Assembly: GCA_004297665.1 (NCBI GenBank)
Contig: SCUP01000297.1
Location: 1-5,425, forward strand
Direction: 5' to 3'
Source of the DNA: Nitrosarchaeum sp.
GTDB taxonomy: Archaea; Thermoproteota; Nitrososphaeria; Nitrososphaerales; Nitrosopumilaceae
DNA length: 5,425 bases
Within the stretch, counting starts at the first letter, position 1. Each line of letters starts with the position of its first letter. This document shows, one piece after another, positions 1 to 4,812 of the stretch. The position numbers and the translations under genes were made by a program. The notes below the pieces were generated by a model. That model had not been told where the DNA came from and did not search any database. It saw nothing but the letters and a program-made list of their open reading frames with translations.

Positions 1-1503
1 GTGTTATTATACGGTCCTCCAGGAACAGGAAAAACTCTATTGGCAAAAGCAGTTGCTGGTGAGACTAGTGCTCACTTTATTTCACTTAGCGGGCCTGAAA
101 TTATGGGAAAGTATTATGGAGAAAGTGAGGAAAGAATTAGAGAGATTTTCAAACAAGCAGAAGAAAATTCTCCAAGTATTGTATTCATCGATGAAATTGA
201 TTCAATTGCACCAAAACGAGATGAGGTTTCTGGAGAAGTTGAAAAAAGAATTGTTTCTCAACTTTTGACATTAATGGATGGTATGAAAAGTAGGGGTAAA
301 GTTGTAGTGATTGCAGCTACTAACAGACCAGACTCAATTGATCCTGCTCTTAGAAGACCAGGTAGATTTGATAGAGAAATTGAAATTGGAATTCCAGATG
401 ACGAGGGAAGATATGATATTCTCTCAATTCATACACGTGGAATGCCAATTGATGAAAAAGTAGATCTTAAACAAATTGCAAAAGTAACACATGGATTTGT
501 AGGAGCTGATCTTGAAATACTATCAAAAGAAGCAGCAATGCGATCTTTGCGAAGAATTTTACCTGAAATTAATCTTAGTGAAGAAAAAGTTTCTACAGAA
601 ATTCTTCAAAAAATTAAGATTACAAGTGATGACTTTAGAGATGCACTAAAAGAAGTAAGACCAAGTGCATTACGAGAAGTCCAAGTACAAATTCCAAATG
701 TTGACTGGAATGATGTAGGTGGTCTTGATGAATTAAAAGAGGAATTACGTGAAGCTGTGGAATGGCCAATTAAACATAAAGAAGCTTTTGAGTATGTTGA
801 TGTAGAAGCACCAAAAGGAATCTTACTTCATGGTCCACCTGGAACTGGGAAAACAATGATTGCAAAAGCATTGGCAACAATGACTGATTCTAACTTTATC
901 AGCATTAAAGGTCCAGAGTTACTTTCAAAATGGGTAGGTGAATCTGAAAAAGGAGTAAGAGAAATTTTCAGAAAAGCTCGCCAGGCAGCACCATGTATAA
1001 TATTCCTTGATGAAGTAGATGCACTTGTACCAAGAAGAGGCAGCGGTGATTCAGGTTCACATGTTACTGAAAATGTTGTATCTCAAATTCTCACTGAAAT
1101 TGATGGACTAGAAGAACTACATAATGTCTTGATAATTGGTGCTACAAACAGACTTGATATTGTTGATGAAGCATTACTTAGACCTGGCAGATTTGATAGA
1201 ATTATTGAGGTTCCAAATCCAGATTCTAAAGGTAGAGAACAAATATTCAGAATTCATTCCAAAAAGAAGCCACTGGCAAACGATGTCAACATAACAAGAA
1301 TTGTTGAATTAACAAACGGATTTAGTGGCGCTGAGATGGCTGCTATAACAAACAGAGCAGCAATTCTTGCATTGAAAAGACATGTTAACACAAAATCAGA
1401 AAATACCAAAGACATCAAAATAACACAGCAGGATCTACTTGACTCCATTGATAAGGTAAAGCCTAGGAAAAAAGAGTCACCTATGATTCAATCCATAAAA
1501 TAG
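1..1503 (+). CDS. Cdc48/VCP-like AAA+ ATPase, 5'-truncated by window edge
   Basis: ATP-driven hexameric unfoldase/segregase of the archaeal Cdc48 (VAT/p97) family. It is a cytoplasmic enzyme that extracts and unfolds proteins, often for the proteasome. Two AAA+ modules are visible. D1 has Walker A GPPGTGKT at residues 5-12, Walker B IDEID at 63-67 (D64, E65), sensor-1 N108 and arginine fingers R119/R122. D2 has Walker A at 278-285, Walker B LDEVD at 336-340 (E338), sensor-1 N383 and fingers R394/R397. The pore loops KYYG (37-40) and KWVG (310-313) are aromatic, as in archaeal unfoldases. Both sites look catalytically intact. The GTG at position 1 is an internal valine codon, not the start: the Walker A motif is only five residues in, so the N-domain and start of D1 (by family length about 210-230 residues) lie outside the window. 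The C-terminus is lysine-rich and ends QSIK, with no HbYX proteasome-docking motif. The next gene follows after 29 bases and is probably cotranscribed. Confidence 0.96.
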   Translation: MLLYGPPGTGKTLLAKAVAGETSAHFISLSGPEIMGKYYGESEERIREIFKQAEENSPSIVFIDEIDSIAPKRDEVSGEVEKRIVSQLLTLMDGMKSRGKVVVIAATNRPDSIDPALRRPGRFDREIEIGIPDDEGRYDILSIHTRGMPIDEKVDLKQIAKVTHGFVGADLEILSKEAAMRSLRRILPEINLSEEKVSTEILQKIKITSDDFRDALKEVRPSALREVQVQIPNVDWNDVGGLDELKEELREAVEWPIKHKEAFEYVDVEAPKGILLHGPPGTGKTMIAKALATMTDSNFISIKGPELLSKWVGESEKGVREIFRKARQAAPCIIFLDEVDALVPRRGSGDSGSHVTENVVSQILTEIDGLEELHNVLIIGATNRLDIVDEALLRPGRFDRIIEVPNPDSKGREQIFRIHSKKKPLANDVNITRIVELTNGFSGAEMAAITNRAAILALKRHVNTKSENTKDIKITQQDLLDSIDKVKPRKKESPMIQSIK

Positions 1504-1515
1504 TCTAAATACTAT

Positions 1516-1520
1516 AAGGA
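1516..1520 (+). promoter_or_regulatory. Possible Shine-Dalgarno-like AAGGA before the 72-residue gene
   Basis: AAGGA lies 12 bases before the ATG at 1533, inside the short gap after the cdc48-like stop codon. The spacing is rather long for a strong ribosome binding site. It does fit an internal gene of a polycistronic message that cannot be leaderless. Confidence 0.3.
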
Positions 1521-1532
1521 TGACTTCAAATT

Positions 1533-1751
1533 ATGAAACTCTATCTTGATTTTGAGCCATGCAAAGAATGTAACACCATGATGAATGAACTAAGTAGTCC
1601 TGAAATGTTATTTGCAGATGCAAAGAAAAGAGCTGATGAATCTGCAAAATTCTTACGACATCTCACATATAATCACAATGAAGTAGTACAGGCTGTAATG
1701 AAAGATCTACCTAAACAAAAAAGAGATCAAGAGTTTGATTTCTTTAAATAA
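1533..1751 (+). CDS. Conserved-type small hypothetical protein with PCKEC motif
   Basis: I do not recognise a named family for this 72-residue protein. The N-terminus is a short hydrophobic/acidic strand followed by C10-x2-C13 (PCKEC), which could be half of a metal site or a redox pair. The rest is charged and probably helical, ending with the aromatic-basic residues FDFFK. There is no signal peptide or membrane segment. It follows the cdc48-like gene by 29 bases on the same strand, so it is likely in the same transcript and may be a small accessory or unrelated passenger protein. The ATG at 1533 is preferred. An earlier ATG at 1520 in another frame stops after nine codons. It ends 14 bases from the stop of the convergent mini-gene. 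Coding status is supported by the full open frame and tight packing; function is unknown. Confidence 0.75.
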   Translation: MKLYLDFEPCKECNTMMNELSSPEMLFADAKKRADESAKFLRHLTYNHNEVVQAVMKDLPKQKRDQEFDFFK

Positions 1752-1765
1752 TTGGATTCCATCTA

Positions 1766-1879
1766 TTAGCCTGATCTAATATGAAAATTAAAGCAACACT
1801 GACATTCTTTTTTAATACATTCTAAATCAATACCATGATTACATATCCCACATTCACAATGAATTAATTTCATACTCAT
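1766..1879 (-). CDS. 37-residue cysteine-rich mini-protein, probably zinc-binding
   Basis: A short minus-strand ORF begins with ATG at 1879 (a second ATG at 1873 is possible) and ends with TAA at 1766-1768. It contains seven cysteines in 37 residues: C8, C10, C13, C21, C26, C28 and C29, plus H7, H15 and H33. The pattern C-x-C-x2-C-x7-C-x4-C-x-C-C is far too ordered for a random frame and suggests one or two bound metal ions, most likely zinc. There is no signal peptide or membrane segment. It starts four bases after the TFB stop codon (1884), so the two are almost certainly cotranscribed and probably translationally coupled. I cannot name a family. Plausible roles are a small zinc-ribbon or knuckle regulator acting with the TFB, or a metal-handling protein. 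The coding call is supported by cysteine pattern and position, not by a homology search. Confidence 0.72.
   Translation of the reverse strand: MSMKLIHCECGICNHGIDLECIKKECQCCFNFHIRSG
1808..1813 (+). terminator. T-tract, possible terminator of the cdc48-like transcript
   Basis: A run of six T on the plus strand lies about 57 bases beyond the stop of the 72-residue gene, inside the convergent Cys-rich mini-gene. Archaeal termination commonly uses U-rich runs without a hairpin. The matching minus-strand run (T6 at 1722-1717) lies about 45 bases past the mini-gene stop. The call is weak because the region is AT-rich. Confidence 0.3.
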
Positions 1880-1883
1880 TTTG

Positions 1884-2807
1884 TTAATCTTCTATAATTT
1901 TGAGTGTTTTTCTAATTAATGCCACTCTGTTTCTTATAGTGACATCACTTACTCCAGATTCTTTTGAAAACTTCTTTTGACTGATTTTTTCTCCATTAAT
2001 TATACATGCAATATACAAAGAAGCAGCTGCTTGTGCTACAGGATGTTTTCCTGCAATTATTCCCTTAGGTTCACAACGTTTTAGGATATCAAATGCATCT
2101 CGCTTTGTTTTTTCTTTCAAATTCATATTATTTGAAATCTTGGAAATAAACGATGAAATATCATATTGATTTAGATTTAATCCAAGTTTTTTGATAATTG
2201 TTCTTAGATCCCTGGATAGAATCCTTCTTTCAATGTTTCCTGCATTAGCAATATCATCTAATGTTCTAGGTAGGTTGTTCTCTCTACATGCAGCATATAA
2301 TGATGCAGAAACCAAAGAGGCCATAGTTCTACCTCTTGTGAGTTTTGCACTAACTATTTTTCTGTAAATATATGCTGCATTTTCAACTACATTATCAGAT
2401 ATTCCTAGTTTTGTTTTCATTCCATTCAATAAAGTAAAAGCTTTACTTAACGTTGCAGTTGATCGTGATTTACTTCTCTGATCCCATACACGTAGTCTAT
2501 TAAATTCATATTTCGTTTTACTTGATAAAGCATTGCCTGAAAAATCTTTGTTTATACCAATTATAGTTGATAATCCTTTATCATGCATTGTTAATGACGT
2601 TGCAGGACCTGTTCTTGTTAACTTCATGAAATCTTCTTGACTGTAACCATTACTTTCATGTGAAGTATCAGCTATGTTTTGCACTAGGACAAGACCGCAT
2701 CCCCCACAAAACATTTCTCCTCTCTCAGAATCTGTTATTATGGGATAGGTTTTGCAAGTATCTAGTTGACACTTGACATCATACTCGTTCGAATAATTTT
2801 CTAACAC
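1884..2807 (-). CDS. tfb: Transcription initiation factor B (TFB), archaeal TFIIB homologue
   Basis: General transcription factor that binds TBP-TATA and the BRE and recruits RNA polymerase. The 307 residues have TFB order: N-terminal zinc ribbon (C13, C18, C34, C37), a B-reader/linker with the family signature HDKGLST at 75-81, then two cyclin folds. The folds run roughly 112-205, with the YAAC helix near 171-174, and 208-300. The last part (about 275-300) is the helix-turn-helix that reads the BRE. Length is normal. The start is GTG at 2807: an in-frame TAA lies five codons upstream, and the next ATG (Met32) would cut the zinc ribbon. The first cysteine pair is C-x4-C instead of the usual C-x2-C. 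Thaumarchaea usually encode several TFB paralogues, so this may be a divergent, specialised copy (inference). The Cys-rich mini-gene follows four bases downstream. Confidence 0.95.
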   Translation of the reverse strand: MLENYSNEYDVKCQLDTCKTYPIITDSERGEMFCGGCGLVLVQNIADTSHESNGYSQEDFMKLTRTGPATSLTMHDKGLSTIIGINKDFSGNALSSKTKYEFNRLRVWDQRSKSRSTATLSKAFTLLNGMKTKLGISDNVVENAAYIYRKIVSAKLTRGRTMASLVSASLYAACRENNLPRTLDDIANAGNIERRILSRDLRTIIKKLGLNLNQYDISSFISKISNNMNLKEKTKRDAFDILKRCEPKGIIAGKHPVAQAAASLYIACIINGEKISQKKFSKESGVSDVTIRNRVALIRKTLKIIED

Positions 2808-2832
2808 TACTGAATAGTATTAGCATTGATAC

Positions 2833-2840
2833 AATAAAAA
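2833..2840 (-). promoter_or_regulatory. Candidate TATA box for tfb
   Basis: TTTTTATT on the minus strand is centred about 29 bases before the GTG at 2807. This fits a leaderless or near-leaderless transcript and resembles the TTTTTATA box before the DUF1059 gene. A second candidate, TTATAAAA at 2865-2858, would give a leader of about 28 bases. The sequence alone does not decide between them. Confidence 0.4.
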
Positions 2841-2908
2841 TAGATTGAAACAGGTAATTTTATAACTAAAATTAAACTTTGATTACAAAAAATTCCTATA
2901 ACTTTGTT

Positions 2909-2937
2909 AAAAAAATAATTTCTATTTGGTATAGAAA
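2909..2937 (-). terminator. Hairpin plus T7 tract, terminator for the DUF1059 gene
   Basis: A perfect 7-bp inverted repeat (TTTCTAT at 2919-2925, ATAGAAA at 2931-2937, 5-base loop) is followed on the minus strand by TTA and then seven T (2915-2909). It sits about 70 bases beyond the stop of the DUF1059 gene and upstream of the tfb promoter candidates, the right place to separate the two minus-strand units. Archaea need only the T-tract, so the stem may be incidental. Confidence 0.5.
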
Positions 2938-3003
2938 CTACACTGTAATAAATGTTAAAAATAAAATTTGTTAAACGAAATTAAAAATATGATATAAAAC
3001 AAA

Positions 3004-3198
3004 CTATTCTTTTCTAATAGACTCTAAAGAGTGACCACGATTAACAATCATCTGAGTTATTGCCTCAGTTGTATACTCAATTCCGTGCTCTTCTGCAAAA
3101 TGCACTCTTAGTTTTTCAAGTAGTGCAATGTTTTTTGCTCCGTCTAAAACAAAGTCACATTCAAACCCATAATCCTGACATTGTAGTTTAAGCGTCAT
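3004..3198 (-). CDS. DUF1059-type predicted small metal-binding protein
   Basis: This 64-residue protein matches the pattern I know for DUF1059 (predicted small metal-binding proteins). An N-terminal C7-x6-C14 in a QDYGFECDF context is followed by a helix with H33 and H38 in the typical HFAEEHGI segment, then an acidic/threonine turn and a C-terminal helix. C7, C14, H33 and H38 could form a zinc-type site (inference). Function in the family is not established. There is no membrane segment or export signal, so it should be cytoplasmic. The ATG at 3198 is chosen because a TATA-like box lies 28 bases upstream, suggesting a leaderless mRNA. An ATG at 3202 in another frame stops after four codons. 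It is divergent from the crcB gene and followed by a hairpin/T-tract terminator, so it is probably monocistronic. Confidence 0.85.
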   Translation of the reverse strand: MTLKLQCQDYGFECDFVLDGAKNIALLEKLRVHFAEEHGIEYTTEAITQMIVNRGHSLESIRKE

Positions 3199-3222
3199 TC
3201 ATTCTGCACAAACTATTGAACC

Positions 3223-3230
3223 TATAAAAA
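3223..3230 (-). promoter_or_regulatory. TATA box for the DUF1059 gene (leaderless)
   Basis: TTTTTATA on the minus strand is centred about 28 bases before the ATG at 3198, so transcription should begin at or next to the start codon. No Shine-Dalgarno sequence is seen, which agrees with a leaderless mRNA. Inverted arms TTGAAC (3216-3221) and GTTCAA (3244-3249) flank the box. Confidence 0.5.
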
Positions 3231-3292
3231 TCCTAAGTTTTATGTTCAAAATAGTTATTTGATATTGTCTTGGTATGAATACAAAATCATGA

Positions 3293-3300
3293 CTAAATAA
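3293..3300 (+). promoter_or_regulatory. Weak TATA-like box before crcB
   Basis: CTAAATAA would place the transcription start near 3322 and give a leader of under 20 bases. No Shine-Dalgarno sequence is evident before the ATG. Nothing in the 142-base divergent spacer (3199-3340) resembles the conserved core of a fluoride riboswitch. Two copies of CTAATAAT (3303-3310 and 3313-3320) lie just downstream of this box. Confidence 0.25.
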
Positions 3301-3340
3301 CACTAATAATCTCTAATAATACAAAAATTAGAAGTAAATA

Positions 3341-3721
3341 ATGAAAGGTTTGGAATTTGTATTTTTAGCAGCAGGATCTGTACTTGGAGCTTTTCTAAGA
3401 TATAAAATCACAGAATCACCATTATTGTTCAACACTTTACCTCTTAATGTTTTGATTGTTAATATTCTTGGAGCATTTATTCTTGGAATGTTTGTTATTT
3501 TATCAGAACAATGGAATCTTGATGGAAGATATTCGCTCTTAACTGCAGTTGGCTTTTGTGGTTCACTTACTACCATGTCATCATTTGCACTTGACTCTAG
3601 TAATCTATTAGATAATCATCATTATGGTACTCTAGTTGTTAATCTCGTAGCAAATACAGGACTATCTATTGGTGCATTAATTGGTGGAAAATCACTAATG
3701 GCTGCTATAATAAATGGTTAA
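3341..3721 (+). CDS. crcB: CrcB/Fluc fluoride ion channel
   Basis: Small membrane channel that lets fluoride leave the cell and so protects enolase, pyrophosphatase and other enzymes. Family members act as antiparallel dual-topology dimers. The 126 residues have the usual length and four membrane segments, roughly 4-21, 33-55, 64-84 and 95-121. Family motifs are present: GAFLRY at 16-21, NxxGAFxLG at 41-49 with the pore asparagine N41, and GFCGSLTTMSSF at 71-82. The last normally reads TTFSTF. The first phenylalanine of the pore 'Phe box' is Met79 here, while the second (F82) is kept. A single gene is seen in this window, consistent with a homodimer. It is divergent from the DUF1059 gene and convergent with an unknown minus-strand gene 50 bases away. 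The ATG gives the standard N-terminus. Confidence 0.93.
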   Translation: MKGLEFVFLAAGSVLGAFLRYKITESPLLFNTLPLNVLIVNILGAFILGMFVILSEQWNLDGRYSLLTAVGFCGSLTTMSSFALDSSNLLDNHHYGTLVVNLVANTGLSIGALIGGKSLMAAIING

Positions 3722-3728
3722 TCAACTG

Positions 3729-3734
3729 AAAAAA
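3729..3734 (-). terminator. T6 tract downstream of the 76-residue minus-strand gene
   Basis: Six consecutive T on the minus strand lie about 40 bases past the stop codon at 3772, just before the convergent crcB stop. A weak 5-bp inverted repeat (TTAGT 3767-3771, ACTAA 3776-3780) overlaps the stop codon. This is plausible as an archaeal U-tract terminator, but base composition alone could produce it. Confidence 0.3.
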
Positions 3735-3771
3735 TTTGTTAGTATACTTTGATTATTAATTATTCGTTAGT

Positions 3772-4002
3772 TTAGACTAATTCGCCTAGAAAGTGAACAA
3801 CTTTGTTTACAACAATTACTGTTCTATCTTTAGGAACATGAAATAGTTTTTCTGAGTTATCTGATGACTGAATTATTAACTTAGAATAAGGATCCTTGAG
3901 AGATTTGTATAGAACTCCTTTATCCCCTACCGATTGAGACCAATGTGTACCTTGTAAAAATGATATAGTTTCAAATTTAATTACATGATAAGAAAAAACC
4001 AT
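3772..4002 (-). CDS. Hypothetical protein, 76 residues, probably beta-rich
   Basis: I do not recognise this family. The sequence alternates short hydrophobic strands with polar turns: an FSYHVIKFE start, a GTHWSQSVGDKG loop, a KLIIQSS strand and a final VIVVNKVVHFLGE strand. This suggests a small all-beta fold. It has no cysteine, no signal peptide and no membrane helix, so it is likely cytoplasmic. The ATG at 4002 is preceded by GTGA with a 7-base spacer (4013-4010), a reasonable Shine-Dalgarno site. The upstream gene ends at 4036, leaving a 33-base gap on the same strand, so the two probably form an operon with this gene second. Coding status is moderately supported by length in AT-rich DNA, the ribosome binding site and gene packing. 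Confidence 0.7.
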   Translation of the reverse strand: MVFSYHVIKFETISFLQGTHWSQSVGDKGVLYKSLKDPYSKLIIQSSDNSEKLFHVPKDRTVIVVNKVVHFLGELV

Positions 4003-4009
4003 TTAAAAT

Positions 4010-4013
4010 TCAC
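4010..4013 (-). promoter_or_regulatory. Short Shine-Dalgarno element (GTGA)
   Basis: GTGA on the minus strand, seven bases before the ATG at 4002, can pair with the archaeal 16S 3' end (AUCACCUCC). It supports this ATG and internal translation within a two-gene message. I see no good TATA box at the leaderless distance for this gene. Confidence 0.4.
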
Positions 4014-4035
4014 TATTCTTTTTGCATTCTAGTAA

Positions 4036-4308
4036 TTATTTGAAGAACTGATCTATCTGATCCCTATATTTGTAAGCTATTTTTGCAAACTCTGAAAAAT
4101 CTTCAGCTGTTGGATATTTCATTCTCATTGCGTATTGATTAATAAAAACAGATATTGCACTACCTACAATTAGGTTGTAAATTCCATCTGCTAAATTTTT
4201 TGAATAAGGAAATACTATTTTGATGATAGGAAGATATGTCTCAGTCTGAGAAATCATTAATTTGATATTTTTTTCAACGTATTCCTGTATATCATCTGGA
4301 ATTGCCAT
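4036..4308 (-). CDS. Hypothetical protein, 90 residues, helical
   Basis: I cannot assign a family, though it reads like a conserved small thaumarchaeal protein. From the proposed Met (MAIPDDIQEYVEKNIK) it is mainly helical. It has an amphipathic N-terminal helix, a PIIKIVFPYSKNLADGIYNL segment, a moderately hydrophobic stretch GSAISVFINQYAM near residues 48-60, and a charged C-terminal helix ending QIDQFFK. No convincing transmembrane helix or signal is present. The open frame extends to an ATG at 4383, but I place the start at 4308. TATA-like boxes at 4350-4341 and 4338-4331 sit 26-38 bases before 4308, so the upstream 25 codons would be promoter DNA, and their translation is unlike the rest. 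It is followed after 33 bases by the 76-residue gene and is divergent from the 4419 ORF. Confidence 0.75.
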   Translation of the reverse strand: MAIPDDIQEYVEKNIKLMISQTETYLPIIKIVFPYSKNLADGIYNLIVGSAISVFINQYAMRMKYPTAEDFSEFAKIAYKYRDQIDQFFK

Positions 4309-4330
4309 AACTATTACTAGGATTGATTTC

Positions 4331-4350
4331 TTATAATGTTTTATTATATA
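4331..4350 (-). promoter_or_regulatory. TATA-like elements for the 90-residue gene
   Basis: The minus strand has TATATAATAA (4350-4341) and CATTATAA (4338-4331). The second is centred about 26 bases before the ATG at 4308 and the first about 37 bases before it. Transcription would start between 4318 and 4308, a leaderless or very short-leader mRNA. This supports 4308 over the longer ATG at 4383. Confidence 0.45.
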
Positions 4351-4382
4351 ACATGAATTAGATATGAAATGACCATTTTTCA

Positions 4383-4388
4383 TTTAAA
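4383..4388 (+). promoter_or_regulatory. Weak TATA-like box before the 4419 ORF
   Basis: TTTAAA on the plus strand is centred about 33 bases before the ATG at 4419, which would give a leader of only a few bases. It lies in the 110-base divergent spacer shared with the minus-strand 90-residue gene. It fits a transcript starting just before 4419 rather than just before the TTG at 4513. Confidence 0.3.
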
Positions 4389-4418
4389 CAACTATTAAAG
4401 GAAAATTTTATCGCATTT

Positions 4419-4520
4419 ATGCCAACCAAAGATATCAAATTACAAATAACCGAAAATACAGCAATTGCAACAAACCAAATTGAATTTATAACACCAAAAG
4501 GAATTTTGATTATTGACTGA
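4419..4520 (+). CDS. 33-codon ORF, probable leader or N-terminal part of the next gene
   Basis: ATG at 4419 opens a 33-residue frame that ends with TGA at 4518-4520 and overlaps the TTG start of the next ORF by eight bases (TTGACTGA). The peptide begins MPTKDIKLQI and ends TPKGILIID, with strand-like alternation. It looks like the N-terminal part of a soluble protein rather than a random frame. Skipping the single T at 4518 joins it directly to the next frame and gives IIDELNKKVFG, a smooth continuation with a combined length of about 131 residues. So it may be the true 5' end of one gene interrupted by a one-base insertion or read by +1 frameshifting. Otherwise it is a coupled small ORF. No homology evidence is available to me. 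Confidence 0.5.
   Translation: MPTKDIKLQITENTAIATNQIEFITPKGILIID
4496..4502 (+). promoter_or_regulatory. Shine-Dalgarno-like AAAAGGA before TTG 4513
   Basis: AAAAGGA ends ten bases before the TTG at 4513 and lies inside the 33-codon ORF, where it encodes part of PKG. It could serve reinitiation at the TTG. The same kind of element upstream of a slippery stop also stimulates +1 frameshifting in bacterial prfB. It may simply be coding sequence. Confidence 0.25.
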
Positions 4521-4812
4521 ACTAAACAAAAAAGTATTTGGAAGAATCACTACAAAAGAAATCATAGGAGTAACTCCTCCTGCAATTCCTGATACAAAGA
4601 AATTACTGGAAAATGAATTTCAAAACTTGATTAACGAACTTAAATCCCAAACCAAAGATGATTTGAAAAAATTGTTAAAAGAACAACAAATAGCAAATAA
4701 ACACATCAATAGTAGACCAGGTGCTATGGCTCTAGCACAAGACAAAATTAGATTATTTACCGAATATAATCAAAAATATATCAAAATTATTAATGAAAAA
4801 CTAAAGTCTTAA
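4513..4812 (+). CDS. Hypothetical lysine-rich helical protein, TTG start or frameshifted 3' part
   Basis: This frame gives 99 residues from TTG at 4513. An in-frame TGA at 4507 precludes a longer version, and no ATG occurs until far inside the helical region. I recognise no family. The first third (to about residue 30) contains a strand-like segment and a proline-rich turn GVTPPAIPDTKK. The remainder is a long charged, probably coiled-coil or helical-bundle region rich in Lys, Glu, Gln and Asn, ending NEKLKS. There is no membrane segment. Its start overlaps the stop of the 33-codon ORF by eight bases, and joining the two frames gives a natural-looking protein of about 131 residues. The 3' end overlaps the convergent gene: its TAA (4810-4812) shares TTAA with the opposite stop codon. 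The coding call is good; the N-terminus is uncertain. Confidence 0.7.
   Translation: MTELNKKVFGRITTKEIIGVTPPAIPDTKKLLENEFQNLINELKSQTKDDLKKLLKEQQIANKHINSRPGAMALAQDKIRLFTEYNQKYIKIINEKLKS

Noticed and set aside
53..268. Plus-strand 71-codon open frame inside the cdc48-like gene
   Set aside because: It is out of frame with an unmistakable AAA+ coding sequence and its translation has no motif; it is a shadow frame.
1254..1448. Minus-strand 64-codon open frame antisense to the cdc48-like 3' end
   Set aside because: It lies wholly within the well-supported AAA+ D2 region, and its hydrophobic translation is an antisense artefact.
2779..2826. 15-codon upstream ORF (ATG 2826) overlapping the tfb GTG start out of frame
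   Set aside because: It would matter only if transcription starts near 2835. The closer TATA-like box suggests a leaderless mRNA that omits this ATG.
2808..3003. AT-rich gap between tfb and the DUF1059 gene as a possible RNA gene
   Set aside because: Apart from the hairpin/T-tract and TATA-like boxes, I see no tRNA-like arms, C/D-box pair, or ORF with a credible product.
3246..3262. Dyad TCAAA-N7-TTTGA in the DUF1059-crcB spacer
   Set aside because: Arms of five AT-rich bases are expected by chance here. The TTGAAC/GTTCAA pair overlapping it is the better candidate.
3199..3340. Fluoride riboswitch before crcB
   Set aside because: The spacer is AT-rich, with none of the G/C-rich conserved pairing elements of the crcB RNA motif visible on the plus strand.
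3328..3576. Minus-strand 82-codon open frame antisense to crcB
   Set aside because: The crcB frame carries all family motifs. The antisense frame has none and covers the crcB start and upstream region.
4364..4383. Imperfect inverted repeat ATGAAATG / CATTTTTCAT in the divergent spacer
   Set aside because: It is imperfect, low-complexity and not aligned with either predicted promoter box; no function can be supported.
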